37,450 nt of DNA, taken from the NCBI GenBank assembly GCA_017640265.1, contig JAGFVZ010000002.1:1-37450 (forward strand), read 5' to 3'. Both the position numbers and the translations under genes were made by a program. Shown here one piece after another: positions 7,753 through 15,815 of the stretch. The stretch is from Anoxypelagibacter denitrificans. Its GTDB lineage: Bacteria > Pseudomonadota > Alphaproteobacteria > Pelagibacterales > Pelagibacteraceae. The notes beneath the pieces are model-generated. The model saw nothing but the letters and a program-made list of their open reading frames with translations. It was not told the DNA's origin and ran no database searches. Numbering within the stretch: position 1 is the stretch's first letter; every line of letters starts with the position of its first letter.

Positions 7753-8960
7753 ATGATAAAATTAAATTATCAAAATTATTTTTTTGGATTTATATTTGCA
7801 TTTTTTTCAAGTTTTGGACAGAGTTTTTTTATAGGTTTATTCAATTCAAGTATAAGGGAAGATCTCAATATTTCTCACGGACAATTTGGCTCGGTCTATG
7901 CATCTGCTACTCTTTTGTCTAGCATGATACTAGTTTGGTTTGGAAAAAAAATCGATGAATTAAAATTGTTAAATTTTTCTTTCATAGTAATATTTTTTTT
8001 GTTTGTTCGTCACTTTTTTTTTCATTTGTAAATAGCATCTATCTTTTGTTTTTAGGTATATTTTTATTAAGATTTTCAGGTCAAGGACTTATGTCTCATA
8101 CTGCAGCAACTGCTATATCAAGATATTTTGAAAAATCTAGAGGTAAAGCTTTGAGCGATTTGGTTTGGTCTATCATGCGGAGAATTTTTGTTGCCTGTAA
8201 CTATAGTTTATCTATTTTCCTTATTTTATTGGAGAAATATTTGGGTAGGAATAGCATTTATAATAATTTTATTTTTGCCACTAGTAGCTTTTTTCACCAT
8301 TAGAAATTTACGACTTTCATCTAGAGAAAAAAATAACAACTTACTTGATAATCAATCGCTCAATATTAAAAATTGGCAAAGAAAAGAAGTTTTAACAGAT
8401 TACCGTTTTTATATAATATCTTTAACAATGTTGGCTATGCCTTGTATTGCTACCGGGGTATTTGTTTATCAATCTTTTATTACTGAGTCAAAAAATTGGG
8501 GAGCATTCGTAATTGCAAAATCTTTTATGGCTTATTCAATTATGTCAGTAGTGACTCTTGTAATATCTGGTTTTTTAATTGATAAATATACAAGCAGGAA
8601 GTTTTTCCCTTAGTGAATTTACCTTTGTTAGTTAGTTTAATCGTATTATGTTTTTTGAAAATCCTATATCTTCATATTTCTTTTTAGGTTTATGGGTATT
8701 TCAAATGGTTAGCTAACGTACTGGGTTCATCTACATGGGCAGAGAATTTATGGCGTTAGATATATTGGGGGATTAAAGCTTTGACAACGGCAATGATGGT
8801 TTTTTCAACAGCTTTTGGTGCTGCTATTTTTGGTTTTTTTATTGACAATGGTTTTTCTATAGAAAAAATTGGAATTGGATGTTCATTCTATGTAATTACC
8901 TCAATAATTCTAATTTTTTTATTTAAAAATACTTTCAAACCAAGAGTAATAAAAACTTGA
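7753..8960 (+). pseudogene. Major facilitator superfamily transporter gene with many frameshifts
   Basis: Three overlapping open segments and their frame-shifted continuations together give one MFS protein of about 400 residues. From ATG 7753 the first helices read FGQSFFIGLFNSSIREDL and LNISHGQFGSVYASATLLSS, ending near 8010. The next frame gives LGIFLLRFSGQGLMSHTAA, then a third gives CGEFLLPVTIVYLFSLFYW and YRFYIISLTMLAMPCIATG. Further shifts near 8605, 8652, 8690, 8708, 8747 and 8772 recover GISNGLANVLGSSTWAE, ALTTAMMVFSTAFGAAIFG and the end FKNTFKPRVIKT, stop 8958-8960. About eight indels are required, mostly in homopolymers. Substrate unknown. The start lies 9 bp from the divergent dehydrogenase start, suggesting a shared regulatory region. 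Confidence 0.78.
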
Positions 8961-8993
8961 TTTTAAATTAAATTTTGATAAAAAAAGTGCCAA

Positions 8994-9425
8994 ATGGCAA
9001 GAATTACCGTAGAAGATTGTTTGGAAAAAGTTGAAAGTCAGTACGATTTAGTTTTATTAGCGAAGGAGAGAACAGCGCAGCTTAACTCTGGTGCTGAGAT
9101 TCTTGTCGAAGCAGATAATGATAAAAATACAGTTATTGCACTTAGAGAAATTGGTGATGGCAAAATTATTATCGAAGAATTAAAAAATAATTCAATTGCT
9201 AGACTGAGAAAAGAACCAGACGAAAATCTTGAAGAAGAAGTGGAAGAAGTTTTTGATGACGATTTTGAAAAGCAATACAAGGGAGAGGTTTCAAAAAGCG
9301 GTGTGGCCATCCTTCCCTCTAAGAGAATGAGAAAAATTCCATTTAACACATCAGTTTCTACCAAAGATAAAGTTTCAAAAGAAAAACCTCTAGAGTTAAT
9401 AGAAGAAGTAGAAGAAAAAAAATAA
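8994..9425 (+). CDS. rpoZ: DNA-directed RNA polymerase omega subunit
   Basis: The first 70 or so residues match the omega fold: MARITVEDCLEKVESQYDLV, then LLAKERTAQLNSGAEI and KNTVIALREIGDGKI. Omega binds the beta-prime subunit and helps core assembly. The protein is 143 residues with a long acidic and basic tail after about residue 75 (DENLEEEVEEVFDDDFEKQY, later SKEKPLELIEEVEEKK). Alphaproteobacterial omegas often have an extended tail, but this one takes up about half of the protein. Gene order here is rpoZ-dusA-tauE; dusA starts directly after the rpoZ stop. Confidence 0.93.
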   Translation: MARITVEDCLEKVESQYDLVLLAKERTAQLNSGAEILVEADNDKNTVIALREIGDGKIIIEELKNNSIARLRKEPDENLEEEVEEVFDDDFEKQYKGEVSKSGVAILPSKRMRKIPFNTSVSTKDKVSKEKPLELIEEVEEKK

Positions 9426-10418
9426 TTGAAAATTAATAGAAAGATTTGTGTTGCTCCTATGATGGATTGTACGGATCGACATGGAAGATATTTTTTACGC
9501 TTATTAAGTAAAAACGTAATGCTCTATACAGAAATGGTTGCTACTAAATCTGCCATTCACGGAGATAGAAAAAAAATTTTATGCTTTAATGAAATAGAAA
9601 AGCCACTTGCTCTTCAAGTTGGAGGGTCGGACAAAGAAGAATTGTCTTTAGTTTCTAAAATAGCAGAAGATTTAGGTTATGATGAAATCAATATTAATCT
9701 AGGCTGTCCTAGTAAAAAAGTTCAAAAAAATAAATTTGGAGCATGTTTAATTAAGGAACCAGATTTAGTTGCAGAATGTATTAACGAAATGGTTAACTCA
9801 TGTAAAATTCCAGTTTCAGCAAAAACAAGAATAGGATTTGATGATATTGAAGATTTTAATTATTTAAATTCTTTTATAAAAAAAATATCAGATTCTGGAT
9901 GCAAAATAATAATATTACATGCTCGAAAAGCTATTTTGAAAGGGCTCTCTCCAAAAGAAAATTTAAAAGTGCCTAAATTAAACTACCCCATGGTTTATGA
10001 GATTAAAAAAGAAAATAATAACTTAGAAATTATAATAAACGGTGGGATTACAGATTGTTTTCAAATTAAAGATCATTTAAAAAAATGTGACGGTGTTATG
10101 ATAGGAAGAGCCATCTATCAGAATCCATATTTTTTAGCAGATATAGAAAATGAGATTTTTGATAATACAGATGTTCCCACTAGATCTGAAATAACAGAAA
10201 AATTAGTTGAGTATGTAAAAGACGAGGTGAAAAAAGGAACAAGAGTAAATCAAATTATGAGGCACACAGTAGGTTTGTATCATGGCAAGACAGGAGCAAA
10301 TAAATGGAGGAGATATTTAAGCGACAATATGATGGCAAGAGATTCTGATTTTCAAAAAGTACATCACATCATGGAAATTGCTCAAAACAATGAAAAAGCC
10401 AATCAAACAATCTCATGA
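9426..10418 (+). CDS. dusA: tRNA-dihydrouridine synthase A
   Basis: This is the FMN-dependent enzyme that reduces uridines 20/20a in the tRNA D-loop. It begins KICVAPMMDCTDRHGRYF (residues 7-24), has the catalytic cysteine in NLGCPSKKV (C94), the AKTRIGFDD segment, and the DusA-type signature HARKAILKGLSPKENLKVP, followed by INGGITD and GVMIGRAIYQNPY. Length 330 is normal for DusA. No ATG lies upstream of the conserved N-terminus, so the start is best placed at the TTG at 9426, which immediately follows the rpoZ stop codon (TAATTG). Translational coupling to rpoZ is therefore likely. The stop overlaps the next start as ATGA. Confidence 0.92.
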   Translation: MKINRKICVAPMMDCTDRHGRYFLRLLSKNVMLYTEMVATKSAIHGDRKKILCFNEIEKPLALQVGGSDKEELSLVSKIAEDLGYDEININLGCPSKKVQKNKFGACLIKEPDLVAECINEMVNSCKIPVSAKTRIGFDDIEDFNYLNSFIKKISDSGCKIIILHARKAILKGLSPKENLKVPKLNYPMVYEIKKENNNLEIIINGGITDCFQIKDHLKKCDGVMIGRAIYQNPYFLADIENEIFDNTDVPTRSEITEKLVEYVKDEVKKGTRVNQIMRHTVGLYHGKTGANKWRRYLSDNMMARDSDFQKVHHIMEIAQNNEKANQTIS

Positions 10419-11248
10419 TTGAAAGTTTTGATTTAAATCAAGTTTTATTTTTTGTTTTAATAATGGCAATAACTGCAGTTCCCGTTGGTTTTGTTGCTGG
10501 ATTGTTTGGAATAGGAGGAGGGTTAATTACAGTTCCTTTTTTATTTTATATATTTGGAGCTTTTGGGCTAGACCCATCTTATATTATGCATCTGGCTGTG
10601 GGGACTTCGTTTGCTATAATTATTCCTACATCAATAGTTTCCGTAAGAACTCATTACAAATACAAGGCTGTCGATTTTGATATCGTTAAAAGCTATGGAA
10701 TTTATGTGGTTTTGGGAGTTATCCTAGGAACAGTTTTTGCGGCTAACTTAAAAACAAAATCTTTAATCCTTTTCTTTTCTATAATTGTATACATTTTGGG
10801 TTTTTATTTGATTTTTTTAAAAGAAAAAGAAACTAAAATTAGTATGAAAATTAAACTCGGCTATAAAGTTTTTTTTGGTTTAATAGCTGGTTTTTTGTCT
10901 GCACCAATGGGAATAGGTGGCGCAATAATGAACGTTCCAGTGCTTAAGTATTTTGGATATTCAATAAATAAAGCAATAGGTAGTTCAGCTGCCATTGGTT
11001 TTTTAATTGCACTTTTTGGAGCGGCTGGGTTTTTTGTATCAGGTAGTTTTTTAAATGCTAATATGCCCTTCAGTTTTGGTTTTTTAAACATACCTGCTTT
11101 TTTAATATTTGTTCCCATAACAACCGTTATGGCTAGAATTGGAGCAAAAACCGTACACAGCATGGATAGAAATAAAATTAGTAAATATTTTGGGATATTT
11201 TTGCTCTTGGTAGGTTCTAAATTTTTATTTGAGTATTTTAAGATTTAA
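10415..11248 (+). CDS. TauE/SafE family sulfite exporter-like membrane permease
   Basis: A 277-residue integral membrane protein with about eight hydrophobic segments. It has the duplicated family motif, first as AGLFGIGGGLITVPFL near residues 28-43 and again as APMGIGGAIMNVPVLK near 163-178. This repeat is the mark of the TauE/SafE/TSUP family (COG0730), which moves sulfite, sulfoacetate or other organosulfur anions. The substrate is not shown by sequence; organosulfur transport would suit a marine heterotroph. It starts inside the dusA stop codon (ATGA, 10415-10418) and its 3' end overlaps the convergent phosphomannomutase gene by 4 nt. Confidence 0.88.
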   Translation: MIESFDLNQVLFFVLIMAITAVPVGFVAGLFGIGGGLITVPFLFYIFGAFGLDPSYIMHLAVGTSFAIIIPTSIVSVRTHYKYKAVDFDIVKSYGIYVVLGVILGTVFAANLKTKSLILFFSIIVYILGFYLIFLKEKETKISMKIKLGYKVFFGLIAGFLSAPMGIGGAIMNVPVLKYFGYSINKAIGSSAAIGFLIALFGAAGFFVSGSFLNANMPFSFGFLNIPAFLIFVPITTVMARIGAKTVHSMDRNKISKYFGIFLLLVGSKFLFEYFKI

Positions 11249-12705
11249 ATTTTTTGATCGTACTTTCCAATTTTTCCAGTTTTTTGAAGTAGATTATCGA
11301 TAAAATCAAATATTTTTTTCTTTCTTTCATCGGAAGTTGGACTCTCTGTAACAACAACCAGCGACGGCTTGTTAGAAGAAGCTCTTATTAGACCCCAGGA
11401 TCCATCTTGAAGAGAAAATCTTATGCCATTAACTGTTAAAATTTCTTTGATTAGTTGGTTGTCTATTTTAATATTATCATTCTTCATTTTTTCAATCTGT
11501 TTAACTAAATTTTCAACTACCCTATATTTTTCTTCATCTTTACAGAAAGGAGCCATAGTAGGGGTTTGAAAAGTTTTTGGCAATTCTTCCATTATTGTAT
11601 TTATTTTTTTATCTTGAATATCTAATAAATGACAAACTTGTATTGCGGAATTAATTCCATCATCGTAACCATAACCAAGCGGTTGGCTAAAAAAGAAATG
11701 TCCACTTTTTTCAAAACCAGCTAAGGCTTTTTCTTTATTAACTTTCCTTTTTATGTGAGAGTGCCCTGTTTTCCAGTATATTGTTTTACAATTATTTTTT
11801 AAGAGAATTTTGTCTTTTGAATATAAACTCGTTGACTTGACATCTACAACGAACTTAGAATTTTTGTGTTTTTCTGAAAGATTTCTTGCAATCAACAATC
11901 CAATTTTGTCTGAAAAAATTTCATTACCTTTATTGTCAATTACACCAACTCGATCTCCATCACCATCAAAAGCAAAGCCAATGTCAGCGTTATTTTCTTG
12001 GACACATTTTGAAACTGCACGCAACATTTTTAAATCTTCTGGGTTAGGATTGTATTTTGGGAAACTAAAATCTAGTTTACAATCCAATTCAATTACATCA
12101 CAACCTATTCCTCTCAAAATTTCTGGAGCAAATATTCCTGCTGTTCCATTGCCACAAGCTACAACAGCTTTGATTTTTTTTTTCAATTTATTTTTTTTAA
12201 TTAGATCTTGAATATAAACTTTTTGAAAATTTTTTATATCCTTGCTATTTCCTTTGCTACTTAAAAAATGTTTATTTAAAGTTATTTCTTTTAATTCATT
12301 CATTTCTTCGGGAGCATGGGTCAAACCTTTTTCAATGCCCATTTTAACGCCTGTCCAACCATTTTCATTGTGGCTAGCTGTTACCATAGCAATTGCATCA
12401 GAATTTAATTTAAATTGAGCAAAATAAACTGTGGGTGTTAATGACAAACCAATATCTTCAATATTACATCCGGTTGAAATTAAACCTTTTTTTAGAGCAG
12501 TTTTTACCTCTTCACTATAAGATCTGTAATCGTGACCGACTACAACTCTTGGATTTACTTTGTTTGTTTTTTTGACTATCTGGGTGCCAAGACCCTTGCC
12601 AAGTTGTTCTATTCCTTTCAAATTTATATCATTGGGATACAACCATCTGGCGTCATATTCTCTAAATCCATTTTTTTGAATACGGGAAATATCATCTTTT
12701 TTCAT
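11245..12705 (-). CDS. Phosphomannomutase / phosphoglucomutase (alpha-D-phosphohexomutase family)
   Basis: The 486-residue enzyme has all family loops in order: the N-terminal FREYDARWLYP, the phosphoserine loop MVTASHNENGW (S111), the magnesium loop FDGDGDR (D247, D249, D251), the sugar-recognition loop GFEKSGH (E332, S334, H336) and a C-terminal phosphate loop (IRASSNKPSLVV). The FREYDxRW start and length fit the AlgC/ManB-type dual-specificity enzymes, which interconvert 6- and 1-phosphates of mannose or glucose. It would supply nucleotide sugars for envelope polysaccharide. The glucosamine mutase GlmM is shorter, so that assignment is less likely. The gene is divergent from nrdA across 160 bp. 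Confidence 0.9.
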   Translation of the reverse strand: MKKDDISRIQKNGFREYDARWLYPNDINLKGIEQLGKGLGTQIVKKTNKVNPRVVVGHDYRSYSEEVKTALKKGLISTGCNIEDIGLSLTPTVYFAQFKLNSDAIAMVTASHNENGWTGVKMGIEKGLTHAPEEMNELKEITLNKHFLSSKGNSKDIKNFQKVYIQDLIKKNKLKKKIKAVVACGNGTAGIFAPEILRGIGCDVIELDCKLDFSFPKYNPNPEDLKMLRAVSKCVQENNADIGFAFDGDGDRVGVIDNKGNEIFSDKIGLLIARNLSEKHKNSKFVVDVKSTSLYSKDKILLKNNCKTIYWKTGHSHIKRKVNKEKALAGFEKSGHFFFSQPLGYGYDDGINSAIQVCHLLDIQDKKINTIMEELPKTFQTPTMAPFCKDEEKYRVVENLVKQIEKMKNDNIKIDNQLIKEILTVNGIRFSLQDGSWGLIRASSNKPSLVVVTESPTSDERKKKIFDFIDNLLQKTGKIGKYDQKI

Positions 12706-12743
12706 GGCTTAGATTAAGAGACTTATCAGAATTTATTTTAAAC

Positions 12744-12770
12744 TTGAAAAAATATTTATGTTCATATAAT
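12744..12770 (+). promoter_or_regulatory. Candidate sigma-70 promoter for nrdAB
   Basis: In the 160-bp gap between the mutase gene and nrdA, TTGAAA at 12744-12749 is followed after 15 nt by a perfect TATAAT at 12765-12770. The spacer is short for sigma-70 but the -10 box is exact. Transcription would start near 12777 and leave a leader of about 90 nt before the nrdA ATG. A second similar pair (TTGAAG at 12777, TATATT at 12798) lies further downstream. Confidence 0.4.
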
Positions 12771-12817
12771 GTTCTATTGAAGGTAGGATTTATATAGTAT
12801 ATTAATGAAAATGTAAC

Positions 12818-12832
12818 ACAACATATAGTTGT
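12818..12832. promoter_or_regulatory. Short inverted repeat upstream of nrdA
   Basis: ACAAC at 12818-12822 and GTTGT at 12828-12832 form a perfect 5-bp inverted repeat around the pentamer ATATA. It lies about 35 bp before the nrdA start and downstream of the candidate promoter, where a repressor or a leader element would act. It resembles an NrdR box only loosely, because the spacing between the C and G anchors does not fit the NrdR consensus, so no regulator is named. Confidence 0.25.
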
Positions 12833-12865
12833 TTTACTCCAAAACAGGGTTAAAATAAGCAGACT

Positions 12866-14815
12866 ATGAATAAAAACGTATCTTTAGCGATAGAAAAAGC
12901 TGTCGGTAATTTAAATAAAATTGGGAAAAACAGCTTAAAAGAACTAAAGGATAAAAAACCAGATCTATTCTCATTAAATCACGAAACTGAACTTTTTCAA
13001 AACGACAAGGGCATAACAATAAAAATCGATAGATCTAGAGATGAAAATTTAACTGATTTTGGCAGAGCAACTTTGAGTGATAGGTATTTAGGCCAGAATG
13101 AGTCCTATCAAGATTTATTCGCAAGAGTTGCCAGTACTTATGCAGACAACAATATTCATGCACAAAGAATTTATAACTATATAAGCAATTTTTGGTTCAT
13201 GCCCGCAACACCAGTTTTGTCAAACGGAGGCACAGAAAGAGGTTTGCCAATATCATGCTTTTTAAATGAAGCCGGTGACAGTTTGGAAGGGATTTTAGAT
13301 CTTTGGAGTGAGAATGTTTGGTTGGCGGCAAGAGGCGGGGGCATTGGTAGTTATTGGGGCAATTTAAGATCAATAGGCGAAAAAATTGGCAAAGTTGGAA
13401 AAACTTCTGGAATTATACCTTTTATTAAAGTTATGGATTCTTTAACCTTGGCAATTAGCCAAGGGTCTTTAAGAAGGGGATCTGCGGCTTGCTATCTCCC
13501 AATAGACCATCCTGAAATAGAAGAATTTATAGAAATGAGAAGGCCTACAGGCGGTGATACAAATAGAAGATCATTAAATTTACACCACGGAATTTTAATT
13601 TCAGATGCATTTATGAGAGCTGTCGAAACGGACGATCAATGGGCATTAAGAAGTCCAAAAGATGGATCGATACAAACAACACTTTCAGCGAGAAATTTAT
13701 GGATTAGGCTTTTAACAGCAAGAGTGGAAACAGGGGAACCTTATATCGTGTATATTGATACAGTTAACCGTCAAATTCCTCAACATCACAAATTGGCAGG
13801 TCTAAATGTAAAAACTTCTAACCTATGTAGCGAAATCACTCTTCCAACCGGAATAGATAGAGATGGGAAAGACAGAACAGCGGTTTGCTGTTTGTCTTCA
13901 TTAAATCTTGAAAAATATGAAGAATGGAAGGATGATAAAATCTTTATCGAAGATGTGATGAGATTTTTAGATAATGTTCTTACGGATTTTATTAATAAGG
14001 CACCAGATTCTTTTAAACATGCAAAATATGCAGCTATGAGAGAAAGAAGCGTGGGACTTGGAGCTATGGGTTTACATTCTTATTTTCAGCAAAAAAATAT
14101 TCCTTTCGGCTCTGTTATGAGTAAAGTTTGGAACAAAAAAATATTCAGCAATATACAACAAAAAGTTGATGAGGCTTCAAAAAATCTTGCAGAAGAGCGT
14201 GGAGCTTGTCCAGATGCCAACGATTATGGAATTAAAGAAAGATTTTCAAATAAAACCGCAATAGCACCAACAGCTTCTACTTCAATTATTTGTGGAGGTG
14301 CTTCTCCTGGAGTCGAACCCGTAGCAGCCAATAGTTACACGCATAAAACTTTATCAGGATCTTATAATGTTAGAAACAAATACTTATCTAAAGTATTAGA
14401 AAAATATGGAAAAGATACAGACGAGATTTGGTCAAGCATTACGACTAACCAAGGATCAGTTTCACACTTAGATTTTCTAACCAAAGAACAAAAAGAAGTA
14501 TTTAAGACAGCTTTTGAAATTGATCAAAATTGGATTATTGAATTGGGAGCGGACAGGACACCTAATATCTCACAAGCCCAATCGATAAATATTTTTGTTC
14601 CAGCGGATGTACATAAAAGAGAATTACATCAGATCCATTTTCAGGCTTGGAAAAAAGGACTAAAAAGCCTTTATTATTGCAGATCTAAATCTATTCAAAG
14701 AGCAGAAAATATTAATTCAGGATCTTCAACAGATGTAGTAAAAAATGTTTATTCAAATAAGAAAGAATCAGAGAATGATGGTGATAAATATGAGGAATGT
14801 TTATCATGTCAGTAG
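12866..14815 (+). CDS. nrdA: Ribonucleoside-diphosphate reductase, alpha (catalytic) subunit
   Basis: The 649-residue subunit reduces ribonucleotides to deoxyribonucleotides using a radical from NrdB. The active-site parts are all present: LPISCFLNEAGDSLEGI with C131, SNLCSEITLP with N319, C321 and E323, AVCCLSSLNL with C341, the tyrosine pair Y603-Y604 of the radical path in SLYYCRS, and a C-terminal CLSC pair (C645, C648) for reduction by thioredoxin or glutaredoxin. The RNR core begins around residue 65. I see no N-terminal ATP-cone of the E. coli NrdA type, only about 60 unassigned residues, so overall-activity control by dATP may be absent. The C-terminal CxxC shows that the sequence is complete. 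nrdB overlaps the 3' end. Confidence 0.95.
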   Translation: MNKNVSLAIEKAVGNLNKIGKNSLKELKDKKPDLFSLNHETELFQNDKGITIKIDRSRDENLTDFGRATLSDRYLGQNESYQDLFARVASTYADNNIHAQRIYNYISNFWFMPATPVLSNGGTERGLPISCFLNEAGDSLEGILDLWSENVWLAARGGGIGSYWGNLRSIGEKIGKVGKTSGIIPFIKVMDSLTLAISQGSLRRGSAACYLPIDHPEIEEFIEMRRPTGGDTNRRSLNLHHGILISDAFMRAVETDDQWALRSPKDGSIQTTLSARNLWIRLLTARVETGEPYIVYIDTVNRQIPQHHKLAGLNVKTSNLCSEITLPTGIDRDGKDRTAVCCLSSLNLEKYEEWKDDKIFIEDVMRFLDNVLTDFINKAPDSFKHAKYAAMRERSVGLGAMGLHSYFQQKNIPFGSVMSKVWNKKIFSNIQQKVDEASKNLAEERGACPDANDYGIKERFSNKTAIAPTASTSIICGGASPGVEPVAANSYTHKTLSGSYNVRNKYLSKVLEKYGKDTDEIWSSITTNQGSVSHLDFLTKEQKEVFKTAFEIDQNWIIELGADRTPNISQAQSINIFVPADVHKRELHQIHFQAWKKGLKSLYYCRSKSIQRAENINSGSSTDVVKNVYSNKKESENDGDKYEECLSCQ

Positions 14816-15807
14816 TAAAAATTAAAAATATAAAGCCTATTAAAGAGAACGGCTTGCTTGTTGCTAATCCAGTTTATAAACCTTTTAGATACCCCTGGTG
14901 TTATGATGCTTGGCTTACCCAACAAAGAATACATTGGTTACCAGAAGAGGTCCCTTTAGGCGACGATGTTAGGGATTGGCAGAAAACTTTATCTGTAAAA
15001 GAAAAAAATCTTCTTACTCACATATTTAGATTCTTTACTCAGGCCGATGTCGAGGTAAACAATTGTTATATTAGACATTATATGAATGTATTTAAACCCA
15101 TTGAAGTACTAATGATGATGACATCATTTGCTTCAATGGAAACAATTCATATAGCTGCCTACTCTCATCTGCTTGATACAATAGGAATGCCAGAAACAGA
15201 ATATTCTGCTTTTATGAAATATAAACAGATGAAAGATAAGTATGATTATATGCAAGGTTTTAATGTTAAATCAAATCACAATATTGCAAAAACCATTGCA
15301 GTGTTTTCAGCTTTTACCGAAGGTTTACAATTGTTTGCGAGTTTTGCAATATTGTTAAACTTTCCAAGACAAAATAAAATGAAAGGAATGGGACAGATTG
15401 TAACCTGGTCCGTTCGCGATGAAACGCTACATTGTAATTCCATGATTAGATTGTTCAAAGAGTTTGTAAAAGAAAATCCTGATATATGGACCGAAGAATT
15501 AAAAAAAGAAATTTATGAAGCATGTAGAACAATAGTTTCCCATGAAGATGCTTTTATAGATTTGGCTTTTCAAATGGGTCCATTGGATGGTCTTACATCA
15601 AAAGAAGTTAAACAATATATAAGATGGATAGGGGACAGAAGACTACAGCAGTTGGGATTAGAACCTATCTACAAAATTGATTCCAATCCGCTTACTTGGC
15701 TTGACACAATGTTAAATGCTGTTGAGCACATGAATTTTTTTGAGGGAAGAGCTACTGAATATTCTAAAGCTTCTACCAAAGGTTCTTGGGCAGAGGTTTT
15801 TTCTTAA
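14806..15807 (+). CDS. nrdB: Ribonucleoside-diphosphate reductase, beta (radical) subunit
   Basis: The protein makes the radical for NrdA with a dimetal site. Counted from the first in-frame ATG at 14797, all ligands are seen: D84 (QADVEV), E115 and H118 (METIH), E175 (TEGLQ), E209 and H212 (RDETLH), plus the radical tyrosine Y122 four residues after H118. A Y-type class I subunit is therefore expected. Two in-frame ATGs exist. I place the start at 14806 because GAGG at 14792-14795 lies about 10 nt upstream, whereas it is only one base from the ATG at 14797. The start lies 10 nt inside the nrdA 3' end, so the two subunits are translationally coupled. Confidence 0.95.
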   Translation: MSVVKIKNIKPIKENGLLVANPVYKPFRYPWCYDAWLTQQRIHWLPEEVPLGDDVRDWQKTLSVKEKNLLTHIFRFFTQADVEVNNCYIRHYMNVFKPIEVLMMMTSFASMETIHIAAYSHLLDTIGMPETEYSAFMKYKQMKDKYDYMQGFNVKSNHNIAKTIAVFSAFTEGLQLFASFAILLNFPRQNKMKGMGQIVTWSVRDETLHCNSMIRLFKEFVKENPDIWTEELKKEIYEACRTIVSHEDAFIDLAFQMGPLDGLTSKEVKQYIRWIGDRRLQQLGLEPIYKIDSNPLTWLDTMLNAVEHMNFFEGRATEYSKASTKGSWAEVFS

Positions 15808-15815
15808 GTTTTAGA

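Noticed and set aside
9038..9364. 108-residue minus-strand ORF opposite rpoZ
   Set aside because: Serine-rich shadow of the acidic rpoZ tail; rpoZ itself has clear conserved motifs.
10861..11163. 100-residue minus-strand ORF opposite the TauE/SafE gene
   Set aside because: Antisense shadow of a membrane protein; no start context or family motif.
11810..12211. 133-residue plus-strand ORF opposite the phosphomannomutase gene
   Set aside because: The mutase has all catalytic loops in the other strand, and this ORF has no recognisable motif.
12791..12832. Pair of NrdR boxes before nrdA
   Set aside because: The palindromes present do not have the C-to-G spacing of the NrdR consensus, so I only list the dyad as an unnamed element.
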